Assembly (NCBI GenBank): GCA_003598015.1
Contig: QZKE01000008.1
Location: forward strand, 1 to 34,980
DNA from: Actinomycetota bacterium
Lineage (GTDB): Bacteria > Actinomycetota > Geothermincolia > Geothermincolales > RBG-13-55-18
Direction of reading: 5' to 3'
Length of the DNA: 34,980 bases
Positions within the stretch are counted from its first letter, which is position 1; each line of letters starts with the position of its first letter. Below the pieces are notes generated by a model. It made no database searches. It was not told the origin of the DNA and saw only the letters and a list, made by a program, of their open reading frames with translations. Of this stretch, positions 16,262 to 23,925 are shown piece by piece. Position numbers and translations under genes: made by a program.

Positions 16262-18106
16262 CTAAGCGTGCTTCCTACCTCTCTCATCGTAATAATCTCC
16301 GAGAAGCGTTAGAATATCCTCGCGCATTAGTTCGTTCCCGAAATAGTCCCTGAGGCGGCCGCCCCTCCCCCACAGCGGCTGCTCGTCGAACCAGGCCTGT
16401 GGGGGCCGGTCCTCATCCTCACCCAGCCCTTCGCGGGAGTTGAGCTCGCGGTAGAGCTCCCAGCCCGCGGCGGCCTTTTCCATCATCTCTCCCACCTCCA
16501 ACTCCACGCCGGTCACGGCCGCGTAGAGGTCGCGGATGAGCTCCGCGTGGTAGAAGCGGTTTATCTGATAGCGGTTGCAAAGGCCGAGGGAGCTGAAGAG
16601 GCTGAACCAGTCCTCCGAGTAGCGGGTGAGCCGGCCCACGTTCATGCCCCAGGGAGGCGAGAAGATGCGCCCGAGAGCCTCATCACCCACTCCCATGCGC
16701 GCGGTGAGACGGCGCAACCTCTCCTCGGGCAGTCCCGGCACGTAGGTGGCAGAGCCGGCGCTGGCCGAGGTGGGCCCGCGCGGGGATACTATCTGCTCGA
16801 ACTCCATGGTGCCCAGGCCGCTCACACGGGGGTCGTAGAGGCAATCCTGGTCCCTGACCAGCATGGTATAGCGGCGCGTATCCTCTCCGAAGAGGTCGAA
16901 AGCCCCCTGCCAACCCCGGGCGAAGGCCTCGCCGATCTCACCCCTGCGCTCGGTCACGCGCGCGGCCAGCTCGCGCAGTATCTCCGCTCCCCTGGCCAGC
17001 GGGATCCCTTCCGCGTCCTCTTCCCCGATGATCCCATGCTCGTGCAGCTCCAGGAGGAAGGCCGCCTGCCAGCTCAGGGTCATGAAGTCCAGGCCCAGGT
17101 CGTCCAGGAGCGCCAGGGTAGAGGCCGCCTCCTCCGCGTCGCGCATCATCAGCGCGCAGCCGATGATGGCCGCGTTGAGGAAGGAGGTCGAGAACACGCT
17201 CTCTCCGGTGGAGGGGAGGTAGAGCTCGTCCTTGTCCGCCAGAAAACAGGAGGGGCAGGAGACCCTGCACCTCTTCAACTTCATGTAGGCCTGCGGCCCG
17301 AACCTCTCCGTCAGCTCCCGCAGGTCGTCATCGCTGGACCCGTAGGGCAGGAGCTGGCTCGCGTACATGGGCCAGGCCCCGATCATACCCAGTGCCGCGG
17401 CCGCCTCACGCATGTCGAAGTTCTCCAGGCGCTCGTACAGGCCCTTGACCAGTTCCTGCAGGCGCGCCGGGTCCGCCACCTTCACCCCGCCCCCGCCCTT
17501 CACCACCACGGCCTTGAGGTTCTTGGCTCCCAGCACCGCCGCCAGGCCGCCCCGTCCCAGGGTAGCGCAGCCGTCGATCATGGCCAGGGAGAGATGGGCC
17601 CCGCTCTCCCCCGCGGGACCGATGGCCAGCACGGAAGAGCCGGGATACGCAGCCCACAGGGAGCGGGTGGTCTCCAGGATTCCCTTGCCCCACAGGGAAA
17701 CGGCGGGCAGGAACTCCACCCTTTCGTTCTCTATATATATAAGCACCGGCTCCGCCGCCTTGCCCGTAAGCATAAGATGATCGAGGCCGGACCATTTCAT
17801 GTTGGCCCCCATGCCCATGCTCCCGCTCGCCGAGGCCACGGCGCCGGTGAGGGGCACGCGCGCGCTGGCCATGACCCGGGAGGAGCCCGGCACCATCGTT
17901 CCCACCAGCGGCCCGGCACCGAATACCACCGGATTCTGCGGTGACAGTGGGTCGGTCCCGGGTTGGGAGCAGGCGAGAAAGAGCCGATTGCAGGCTCCGA
18001 AGCCCCCCAGGAAATCCAGGGCGAAATCCATCGGGTATGCGTCAACTGAAGCCACCCCGCGGGTAAGGTCCACCGTCATCATCCGCCCGGTATATCCTCC
18101 CTCCAT
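16262..18106 (-). CDS. Tungsten-dependent aldehyde:ferredoxin oxidoreductase (AOR family)
   Basis: A 614-aa AOR-family enzyme oxidising an aldehyde to a carboxylate (or the reverse) with ferredoxin. It starts GYTGRMMTVDLTRG, the usual AOR N-terminus. Tungstopterin-binding landmarks include SGSMGMGANMKWSGLDHL and DGCATLGRGGLAAVLGAKNLKAV (about 178-200). The 4Fe-4S ligands are the cysteines at about 280, 284 and 287 (RCRVSCPSCF), here spaced C-x3-C-x2-C, plus a distal Cys in LGLCNRY. The tail after about 560 is acidic and less conserved. Directly upstream, with 1 bp between stop and start, is a dedicated ferredoxin. Substrate is not predictable; the divergence from classical AOR spacing suggests one of the uncharacterised AOR subfamilies. 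Confidence 0.92.
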   Translation of the reverse strand: MEGGYTGRMMTVDLTRGVASVDAYPMDFALDFLGGFGACNRLFLACSQPGTDPLSPQNPVVFGAGPLVGTMVPGSSRVMASARVPLTGAVASASGSMGMGANMKWSGLDHLMLTGKAAEPVLIYIENERVEFLPAVSLWGKGILETTRSLWAAYPGSSVLAIGPAGESGAHLSLAMIDGCATLGRGGLAAVLGAKNLKAVVVKGGGGVKVADPARLQELVKGLYERLENFDMREAAAALGMIGAWPMYASQLLPYGSSDDDLRELTERFGPQAYMKLKRCRVSCPSCFLADKDELYLPSTGESVFSTSFLNAAIIGCALMMRDAEEAASTLALLDDLGLDFMTLSWQAAFLLELHEHGIIGEEDAEGIPLARGAEILRELAARVTERRGEIGEAFARGWQGAFDLFGEDTRRYTMLVRDQDCLYDPRVSGLGTMEFEQIVSPRGPTSASAGSATYVPGLPEERLRRLTARMGVGDEALGRIFSPPWGMNVGRLTRYSEDWFSLFSSLGLCNRYQINRFYHAELIRDLYAAVTGVELEVGEMMEKAAAGWELYRELNSREGLGEDEDRPPQAWFDEQPLWGRGGRLRDYFGNELMREDILTLLGDYYDERGRKHA

Positions 18107-18107
18107 A

Positions 18108-18317
18108 TCACTTTCCTTTCAGCATGGCCCCATAGGGACAGAACTTCGCGCACCTGGCGCATTCGTCACACTCGGGGGTGAACTCGGCCCGCAGCCGCAA
18201 CCCTTCTGCATGCATTACCACGCGGGCAAGGGATGGATTGCTCTCACCATCATGGGAAAGCGAGCATATCAGCTGGCAGGTACGGCATCCGGTGCATCTG
18301 TCACCCATGAATCTCAT
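18108..18317 (-). CDS. 2x[4Fe-4S] ferredoxin partner of AOR
   Basis: A 69-aa protein made almost entirely of two cluster motifs, CTGCRTCQLICS near the N-terminus and CDECARCAKFCPYGA near the C-terminus, joined by a beta-rich linker. It resembles the small electron-transfer subunits (HycB/DmsB type) that accompany AOR. It begins ATG with GAGGGA 5 bp upstream and ends 1 bp before the AOR start, so the two are surely co-translated. It would accept electrons from the tungsten enzyme. Confidence 0.9.
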   Translation of the reverse strand: MRFMGDRCTGCRTCQLICSLSHDGESNPSLARVVMHAEGLRLRAEFTPECDECARCAKFCPYGAMLKGK

Positions 18318-18613
18318 TGGATTCCCTCTCCTGGATGGTTGAAGGACTTCCTGTCCACTTATCCTATATTCTATCTCGCGGACGAATCATGCGCATTTAC
18401 GGTGCCCGGTGCCAACGCATAGCGCACATCCCACGCGGAAGAATCCATATATCGCTTACGTGTATTGTTCACCCGAAAACCCCGTGTCAGCGCCCCAAAT
18501 CCCACAAAATACGACCTTTCAAAGAAGAATCGTCAAGAAACAGCCGCTACGGAACGATAAAAAGCCCACGGGGGGACGATAAGTGCTGGGTCGACCTGAC
18601 AAGGAGGATGTCA
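18318..18613. other. Divergent promoter region
   Basis: About 300 bp between the minus-strand ferredoxin/AOR operon and the plus-strand HAMP module. No gene seen. A TAGAAT/TATAGG patch on the minus strand near 18360-18375 may be the ferredoxin promoter. An AAGGAGG ribosome site at 18601-18607 belongs to the next gene. I looked for a cyclic-di-GMP-type aptamer near 18555-18600 and did not find its conserved core. Confidence 0.35.
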
Positions 18614-19468
18614 ATGAGGGGCCAAACCGGGAAAGAAATGAAAAACCTGATGCTGGCGGTCTCCCTGTCAGTACTCCTGCTGGTCCTCGCCATCATCGCT
18701 TATTTCATGGTGGATATCATCGTCACCACCAACAGGAACAGCGAACACAACCGCCAGCTGGTCATCGATGAATCGGTGGTCTCACTGACGGAGATGGCCG
18801 ACAACATAACCAGCATGAGCAGCAATCCCCTCTTCGCCCAGATAATAGATCCGGCCCTGGCGCAGCGCATTATAGGCGGCGATCACGCGGTGATGTACGA
18901 CCTCATCATCGATCTGGCCTTCGTCTTCTATCCCGTCGAATACGTGGGGCTGGTCGACAACGGCGAGTTGGTGAACTACGGGAGCAAACCGGGCCTCGAC
19001 ATAGACCCGGACGAAATGCCCCTCGAACCCTATCCGGAAAGCTACCAGACGCTGGACGAATTCGGTGGAGAAAGCGGTTTCTACATCTCCACCTTCTACA
19101 GTATACCCATGGGGATACTGGGCCTGGGAGACCTCGGCTTCAACCTCGTTGTAGACCGCACGGAGGAATTGAACGAGATAGACGAATATTTCCGCAATCA
19201 GAGGAACGATTTGATCGTAAGGCTCTCCATCGCGGCGGTCATCGCTGTTATCCTGTCCCTGCTCATGACCACGGTCGGCCTGCGTCACTTTACCCGCAAG
19301 TACGTGGTGAATCCCATCGAGGAGCTGAACCGCACGGCGGAGGAGATTGCGGACGGCACCTTCACCGGAGAAGTGGAGGTCAACAAGGACAGCGCGTATG
19401 CCGCCCTGCAGGGTCTGTTGCGCAGCGGCCAGAAAGTGCTGAAAAAGATGGATGAGGAGCTCGAGTGA
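18614..19468 (+). CDS. Membrane sensor with C-terminal HAMP and no output domain (copy 1)
   Basis: A 284-aa protein with an N-terminal transmembrane helix (about 12-35) and an extracytoplasmic domain of about 165 aa. That domain looks Cache/PAS-like (YPVEYVGLVDNGELV resembles a Cache core strand pair). A second helix (about 203-224) leads into a HAMP domain (about 225-275), and the protein ends about 9 residues later. It has no kinase, cyclase, GGDEF or methyl-accepting domain, so its signal must pass to a separate protein. The best candidate is the 77-aa protein encoded 60 bp downstream. The start is ATG 18614 with AAGGAGG 6 bp upstream. It is paralogous to the protein at 20019-20879. The architecture resembles the front half of a chemoreceptor. 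Confidence 0.85.
   Translation: MRGQTGKEMKNLMLAVSLSVLLLVLAIIAYFMVDIIVTTNRNSEHNRQLVIDESVVSLTEMADNITSMSSNPLFAQIIDPALAQRIIGGDHAVMYDLIIDLAFVFYPVEYVGLVDNGELVNYGSKPGLDIDPDEMPLEPYPESYQTLDEFGGESGFYISTFYSIPMGILGLGDLGFNLVVDRTEELNEIDEYFRNQRNDLIVRLSIAAVIAVILSLLMTTVGLRHFTRKYVVNPIEELNRTAEEIADGTFTGEVEVNKDSAYAALQGLLRSGQKVLKKMDEELE
19287..19441 (+). repeat. HAMP-coding near-identical repeat, copy 1
   Basis: This stretch is about 97% identical to 20695-20849 (offset 1,408 bp; about five or six differences, nearly all synonymous). The sensor-domain DNA of the same two genes is strongly diverged. The contrast suggests gene conversion or very strong constraint on the HAMP segment. Confidence 0.85.
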
Positions 19469-19528
19469 ATCGTACCAGCCTTGATGATCCAGCGGAATCC
19501 GCTTAACGGGAGCAAGGGATTGATGTAA

Positions 19529-19762
19529 GTGGCAAACAGCCTGGCACAGGAGATAGAGAAGATACTTTCCGACGAGTTAGGGGAATTCATCGCCAGGGCC
19601 ACGGTGAAGAAGAACTGCGAACTCATCGGATGCGCACCGGAGGCCCTTACCACGGCACAACTGCCCGAGCTGGCGGAGTCGATCAGCAAGTCCGTCACCT
19701 TTTTCTCCGGAGAGGGTAAGGGAAAGGAGCTGGCGGACAGGATCCGGAACCTCAAAGCATAG
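19529..19762 (+). CDS. 77-aa helical protein of the HAMP module (copy 1)
   Basis: A 77-aa soluble protein that I do not recognise. It is predicted helical, with a heptad-like first helix (LAQEIEKILSDELGEFIARATVKKNC), a Cys followed by a short turn (IGCAPEALT), and a second helical half ending in LADRIRNLKA. No membrane segment or catalytic motif is visible. It is about two-thirds identical to the protein at 21039-21272. Each copy follows a HAMP-only sensor, so it is a good candidate for the missing adaptor or output partner that binds the HAMP helices. The start is GTG at 19529 with AGGGA about 10 nt upstream. A short palindrome (AGCGGAATCCGCT) lies in the 60-bp gap after the sensor gene. Confidence 0.75.
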   Translation: MANSLAQEIEKILSDELGEFIARATVKKNCELIGCAPEALTTAQLPELAESISKSVTFFSGEGKGKELADRIRNLKA

Positions 19763-20018
19763 GCTGGATCACGCGTGAGGTTTCACCTCACCAGATGGAG
19801 AGGCTGCGGGAGAAAACAGCCACCACAACGGCGAGGCCCGCGTCCTTCGCACCTGACCCGTCTCCCGGTCTTCCTTGGCGATACTTTCAGCGCCAGACCA
19901 TACAGGAACCTCGAGATCGATCCGCATAAAGGTCGCGGAAAATACATCCGATATCACGTATGTTCGCTTCTGTGCTGGAGAGCGATAATCCGACGCTCCA
20001 TAACCGAGGAGGATAACA
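19763..20018. other. Spacer between the two HAMP modules
   Basis: 256 bp with no credible gene. A strong GAGGAGG ribosome site near 20006-20012 serves the next gene. I saw no terminator after the first 77-aa gene, so the two modules could be one transcript. Confidence 0.4.
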
Positions 20019-20879
20019 GTGAAAAAGACCGGCAAGGAGATGCGTGGATTGATGGTGGCCGTTTCAGCCACCACTTTGTTGTTGGTACTCGCAATCATCA
20101 CCTATTTCATGGTGGATGTCATCGTCACCACTGGCAACAACATCGAGAAGAATAAACAACTGGTGGTCGAGCAGACCGCCAAGAGCCTGACCGAGATTTC
20201 CGAGAACATCGAATCCATGCTCTCGAGTCCCGAAATAATAGGCATCTTCAACCAGGATTACGTCAATGCCTTCTTGCAGAATAGGGATTATGACCTCTTC
20301 AACGAACTGGCAGCCAGGATCGCCCTGGGCTTCTATCCCATCGACTACATCGGCATAATACAAGGCGGTGAGCTGGTCTTCCACGACGAGAAAGCGAGCC
20401 TGGACGTCGATCCCTCGGAGTTGCCGGTCGAGCCCTACGAGAGCGCCTACGAGACCCTGGACTCCCTGGGGGACAAGGAGGGTTTCTTCGTCTCCGCCTT
20501 CTTCCCCATTGACCTGTCCATCTTGGGCGTCGACGAGATCGTCTACGTCAACATGATCATGGACCGCACGGCGGAGTACAAGGAGGTCAGCGTCTACTTC
20601 ACGCAACAGAGGAACGACCTCATCCTCAGGCTGTCCATCGCGGCTGCCATAGCCGTCATCCTCACCCTGCTGCTCACCACCCTCGGACTGCGTTACTTTA
20701 CCCGCAAGTACGTGGTGAATCCCATCGAGGAGCTCAACCGCACGGCGGAGGAGATAGCGGACGGCACCTTCACCGGAGAAGTGGAGGTCAACAAGGACAG
20801 CGCGTATGCCGCCCTGCAGGGCTTGCTGCGCAGCGGCCAGAAAGTGCTGCGCCATATGGACGAGGAAATACAAAAATAA
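20019..20879 (+). CDS. Membrane sensor with C-terminal HAMP and no output domain (copy 2)
   Basis: A 286-aa paralogue of the protein at 18614, with the same order: N-terminal helix (MVDVIVTT end shared with copy 1), about 165 aa outside with YPIDYIGIIQGGELVFHD, a second helix, HAMP (KYVVNPIEELNRTAEEIADG) and a stop after RHMDEEIQK. The outer domains share spacing and a few motifs but differ in much of their sequence, so the two copies probably sense different ligands and report through the same HAMP. The start is GTG at 20019 with a GAGGAGG site. As in copy 1 there is no output domain, and a 77-aa gene follows, here after a longer 159-bp structured spacer. Confidence 0.85.
   Translation: MKKTGKEMRGLMVAVSATTLLLVLAIITYFMVDVIVTTGNNIEKNKQLVVEQTAKSLTEISENIESMLSSPEIIGIFNQDYVNAFLQNRDYDLFNELAARIALGFYPIDYIGIIQGGELVFHDEKASLDVDPSELPVEPYESAYETLDSLGDKEGFFVSAFFPIDLSILGVDEIVYVNMIMDRTAEYKEVSVYFTQQRNDLILRLSIAAAIAVILTLLLTTLGLRYFTRKYVVNPIEELNRTAEEIADGTFTGEVEVNKDSAYAALQGLLRSGQKVLRHMDEEIQK
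20695..20849 (+). repeat. HAMP-coding near-identical repeat, copy 2
   Basis: Partner of 19287-19441. The almost exact identity runs from the end of the second membrane helix through the HAMP domain and stops where the C-terminal tails diverge (KKMDEELE versus RHMDEEIQK). Confidence 0.85.
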
Positions 20880-20881
20880 TA

Positions 20882-20958
20882 CCAGAATATTATTCTGGGC
20901 AAGGGGATAAAGTTTATCCAGACTTGAAACGATATATCATAGGGAATCGCCGATTCCC
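20882..20958 (+). promoter_or_regulatory. Two perfect hairpins in the leader of the second 77-aa gene
   Basis: Two perfect 7-bp stems with 3-nt loops lie in the 159-bp gap between sensor copy 2 and its small protein. One is CCAGAAT-att-ATTCTGG (20882-20898), right after the sensor stop; the other is GGGAATC-gcc-GATTCCC (20942-20958). Neither has a T-run. They may tune relative expression of the two genes (mRNA end protection or attenuation). The equivalent gap in module 1 is only 60 bp and lacks them. Confidence 0.5.
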
Positions 20959-21038
20959 GGATTAGAGATTTCTGCTGGTAAACGGGGGGCAAATTCGCTG
21001 CCGCCGAAGACGGAGTTGAGAGGACAGGAGGAGATACC

Positions 21039-21272
21039 TTGGCGAATAGACTTGCGCAGGAGATAGAAAAGATCCTCTCCGACGCGGTAGGCGATTTCAT
21101 TGCCAGGGCAACCGTCAAAAAGAACTGTGAACTCATAGGGACTACACCCGACACGCTGACCGCGGATAAACTCCCGGAGCTCGCCGACAAGATAGACAAA
21201 TCGGTCTCATTCTTCTCCGGCAAAGACGTGGGAAGCTCGCTGGCGGAAAAGATACGGGCGATAAAAGTGTAA
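21039..21272 (+). CDS. 77-aa helical protein of the HAMP module (copy 2)
   Basis: The paralogue of the 77-aa protein at 19529, identical at about 52 of 77 positions. The first 34 residues, including ARATVKKNCELIG, are nearly invariant; the middle turn and C-terminus vary. Same length, no indels. TTG start at 21039 behind AGGAGGAG. Function unknown; the repeated pairing with a HAMP-only sensor is the main clue. Conservation is concentrated in the N-terminal helix and the Cys, which could be the HAMP-contact face. A strong terminator follows. Confidence 0.75.
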   Translation: MANRLAQEIEKILSDAVGDFIARATVKKNCELIGTTPDTLTADKLPELADKIDKSVSFFSGKDVGSSLAEKIRAIKV

Positions 21273-21290
21273 TCCGATCGTTCCGATACG

Positions 21291-21317
21291 CAACCGGCGG
21301 CCCTGTGCCGCCGGTTG
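21291..21317. terminator. Strong bidirectional terminator
   Basis: A perfect 10-bp stem (21291-21300 with 21308-21317), 7-nt loop, followed on the plus strand by CTTTGT. It sits between the convergent ends of the HAMP module and the methyltransferase operon and can serve both. Confidence 0.8.
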
Positions 21318-21339
21318 CTTTGTATGCAACAGTCTTGCA

Positions 21340-22539
21340 CTACCCCTCTCTGTCGTAATAACCATATTTCGTCACCGAGTCCAGCATGGCTTTGACGTTC
21401 TCCGCCCTGGCGTTTGGCGGTATCTCGCAGCCGGCCCCCATGATGTAACCGCCGCCCCTGCCCACCTCCTCGATGAGGCGGTGGCAGTACTCGTCAACCT
21501 CCATGGGAGAACCCAGGGCGAGAATATCCGAGGGGACGTCCCCCATGATGCAGACGCGGTCCCCGATGACTTGCTTGGCCAGGAAGATGTCGGTGGGGCC
21601 GTCGAACTGGATGACACAATGGCCGGCCGGGAGCTCCCGCAGGGCCTCGAGGTTCATGTCCCAGTTGCCGTCGCAGTGCAGGATGGGCGCGATCCCCGCC
21701 GCCACCAGCTTCTCCACCAGTGCTTTCAGAGAGGGGAGAGAGAGCTTGCGGAAGGTCTCGGGCGAGATGAAATCGGTGGAGGAGCGGTGCACGAAAATCT
21801 CGATTCGTTTTATGCCCATGAGAAAGCAGACAAGCCTGCATATGAAGAGGTACCCTTCGGTGAGGTCGTCCGCGGCCGCGGCGATCTCCTCCGGCCGCTT
21901 CTTCAGGTCGCGGGCGAACTCGAGGAACCCGCGGGCCAGGGAGAAGGTGTCGAAGGCCGCTTCGGGCAGGAATCCGTACAACGTGGTCACGCCCCGCTTC
22001 TTCATCAACTCGAACTCGTAGCGCCAGTTGGCCAGATGCGCTACCAGGCGGGAGAGTATGAACGCATACCCCCTGGGATCTTCGCCTATATCATCCCATG
22101 CCCGGGAGATCATTCTCATGAAGAAGGGGATGTAGGTAAGCTTGGGTATTCTCTGCGCCAGCTCGCTTATCCACCGGTAGTCCTCAGCCTTCATGATCTC
22201 CTCCTCCAGCAGCTGGCAGATGCTGTCCGGCGGGAGGTCGATGCCCGGCCATTTCGCCTTCATGGGCATGATGAAGGTATACAGCTCAGGCCGCAGGGGA
22301 TTGACGGGGTAATAGACGTCCCACGGGCCCAGGTCCCGATAGCATCTGTCCATGGCCAAGCGGTACTTCCCGGGCTGAGACCACAGCTCGTGGACGCTTA
22401 TCCCCGCGTAGAACGCGGAGAAGTAATAGATGAACGGGCATGACGGCACGCGGTCGGGAACCTGCAGGTTGATCACCGCCTGCAGCCTCTCCTCCGAGGT
22501 CATGGTGTCCCCGGGATGGAGCATTATCCTCTTCTTCAC
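21340..22539 (-). CDS. UroD/MtaA-family corrinoid methyltransferase (copy 1, operon-distal)
   Basis: A 399-aa protein of the uroporphyrinogen decarboxylase/MtaA fold. It is one of three paralogues downstream of two corrinoid proteins, so it probably moves methyl groups to or from a methyl-corrinoid. It begins MKKRIMLHPGDTMTSEERLQAV and has the PDRVPS loop. The putative metal site is LHCDGNWD near 290 plus a distal Cys in GAGCEIPPNA. The site reads H-C-D-G instead of the H-x-C-G of MtaA/MtbA, so one ligand position is Asp; all three copies share this. I chose the GTG at 22539 (AAAGGGG 5 bp upstream, matching copy 2) over the GTG at 22545. True decarboxylase activity is unlikely given the context. 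Confidence 0.87.
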   Translation of the reverse strand: MKKRIMLHPGDTMTSEERLQAVINLQVPDRVPSCPFIYYFSAFYAGISVHELWSQPGKYRLAMDRCYRDLGPWDVYYPVNPLRPELYTFIMPMKAKWPGIDLPPDSICQLLEEEIMKAEDYRWISELAQRIPKLTYIPFFMRMISRAWDDIGEDPRGYAFILSRLVAHLANWRYEFELMKKRGVTTLYGFLPEAAFDTFSLARGFLEFARDLKKRPEEIAAAADDLTEGYLFICRLVCFLMGIKRIEIFVHRSSTDFISPETFRKLSLPSLKALVEKLVAAGIAPILHCDGNWDMNLEALRELPAGHCVIQFDGPTDIFLAKQVIGDRVCIMGDVPSDILALGSPMEVDEYCHRLIEEVGRGGGYIMGAGCEIPPNARAENVKAMLDSVTKYGYYDREG

Positions 22540-22591
22540 ATACACCCCTTTCCATCAACGGCTTCTCCGTATCCAGGTCCGTAGAGACTAC

Positions 22592-22637
22592 TCCTCCGGG
22601 ATGTACCGGAGGACGCCAGGCGGAAGTGGCCCGCCTG
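22592..22637 (-). promoter_or_regulatory. Paired intercistronic hairpins between methyltransferase copies 2 and 1
   Basis: Two stable stems fill the 98-bp gap: an 8-bp stem 22592-22599/22606-22613 and a 7-bp stem 22617-22623/22631-22637 that begins right after the copy 2 stop. There is no T-run. They could stabilise the upstream mRNA or lower expression of the distal copy. Confidence 0.5.
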
Positions 22638-23831
22638 TCACTTGTCGTAGTATCCGTATTTCACCACCGAGTCCAGCATGGCCTTGACGTTCTCCGGCCT
22701 GGCGTTGGGCGCGAGCTCGCATCCCGTGCCGAGTATGAAGCCCCCGCCCCTGCCCACCTCCTCGATGAGGCGGTGGCAGTACTCGTCCACCTCCGCCGCG
22801 GACCCCAGGGCCAGCATGCTCGCCGGGACGTCCCCGTAGATGCACATGCGGTCGCCGATGACCTCCTTGGCCTTGAAGATATCCGTGGCCCCGTCGAGTT
22901 GGATGACGCACTGGCCGGCTGGCAGCTCCCGCAAGGCCTCCAGGTTGAGGCCCCAGTCGCCGTCGCAGTGCATGATCACGTCGATGCCCTCGTCCTTGAG
23001 CCCTGCGACCAGCAGTTTGAGGGAGGGCAGGGCGTATTCCCTGAACTGGCCGGGGGAGAGAAAGTCGTTGGAGGAGCGGTGGAGGTCGATCATCGCGCGC
23101 TTGATCCCGAAGAGGTTGACGGTCGCCTTGATGAGGAAGAGGTAACCGGGCACCAGCGCGTCCGCCGCCCTCCTGATATCATCGGGATACTTGGAAAGGT
23201 CTTTGACGAAGGGGATCAGCCCGCGCGCGAGTGAGAAGGTGTCGAAGGGCACCTCCACGGGTCCGATGGAATAGAAGAGGGTGGCCCCCCGGTCTATCCA
23301 GTCCCGGAACTCGTAGCGGTAGTAAGCCAGTTGCGCCGCGAAGCGAGGCAGTACGAAGGCGTAGGACCGCCAGCCCTCCTGGATATAATCGTAGATCCTG
23401 GGCATGAACCCCATCATGATGCGGTAGAAGGAGAGCCGGGGCGTCCGCTCGCCGATCTCCACGATGCAGGCATAGTCCTCCGGCCGCATGATCTCTTCTT
23501 CTTTGAACTGCCGGATGCTGCTTGCGGGAAGCTCGAAGCCTGGCTCCATGGTTACCATGGGTATGAAGAAGGAGGCCAGCTCCCGGTAGTAGGTATGGAA
23601 GAAGTTGTAGGCATCCCAGGGGCCAAGCTCGTCGAAGAGCTTCATGGTCGCCCGCCGGTAGAGCTTGGGGTCGAAGAGGTCGGCGAAAGTGAGTCCGGAA
23701 TAGGTCGCGAAATAGTAATATACGCAGGGAACCGCCGGCACGCGGTCGGGGACCTGCAGGCGGATGACCGCCTTCATCCGCTCCTCGGCGGTCATGGTGT
23801 CCCCGGGATAGAGCATAATCCTCTTCTTCAT
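22638..23831 (-). CDS. UroD/MtaA-family corrinoid methyltransferase (copy 2)
   Basis: A 397-aa paralogue of copies 1 and 3. It starts MKKRIMLYPGDTMTAEERMKAV at the ATG at 23831, which has AAAGGAGAGG upstream; an open frame reaching 23885 has no site and is ignored. Metal-site candidates are H-C in IMHCDGDWG and the Cys of GTGCELAPNA. The centre contains ALVPGYLFLIKATVNLFGIKR and the active-site-like LHRSSNDFLSP stretch seen in all three. Divergence is largest in the N-terminal half, around residues 35-200, which forms the substrate mouth in this fold, so the copies may serve different methyl donors. Confidence 0.87.
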   Translation of the reverse strand: MKKRIMLYPGDTMTAEERMKAVIRLQVPDRVPAVPCVYYYFATYSGLTFADLFDPKLYRRATMKLFDELGPWDAYNFFHTYYRELASFFIPMVTMEPGFELPASSIRQFKEEEIMRPEDYACIVEIGERTPRLSFYRIMMGFMPRIYDYIQEGWRSYAFVLPRFAAQLAYYRYEFRDWIDRGATLFYSIGPVEVPFDTFSLARGLIPFVKDLSKYPDDIRRAADALVPGYLFLIKATVNLFGIKRAMIDLHRSSNDFLSPGQFREYALPSLKLLVAGLKDEGIDVIMHCDGDWGLNLEALRELPAGQCVIQLDGATDIFKAKEVIGDRMCIYGDVPASMLALGSAAEVDEYCHRLIEEVGRGGGFILGTGCELAPNARPENVKAMLDSVVKYGYYDK

Positions 23832-23925
23832 CGTTACCTCTCCTTTACAGGAATTCACCAGGCTTGCGATCCCCAGAAATCCCACGCGGTTGGATGTGAT
23901 GCGGCAAAGCGCCCGACCCTACACC

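Noticed and set aside
16547..17944. Long open frame (465 codons) on the plus strand opposite the AOR gene
   Set aside because: Composition is Gly/Ala/Arg/His-rich as expected for the antisense of a GC-rich gene; no domain motif or ribosome site, and the opposite strand has a complete AOR.
18530..18600. Possible cyclic-di-GMP-type riboswitch before the first HAMP gene
   Set aside because: A GATAA...AAAGCCCACGGGG stretch looked suggestive, but the conserved aptamer core and tetraloop-receptor elements are missing.
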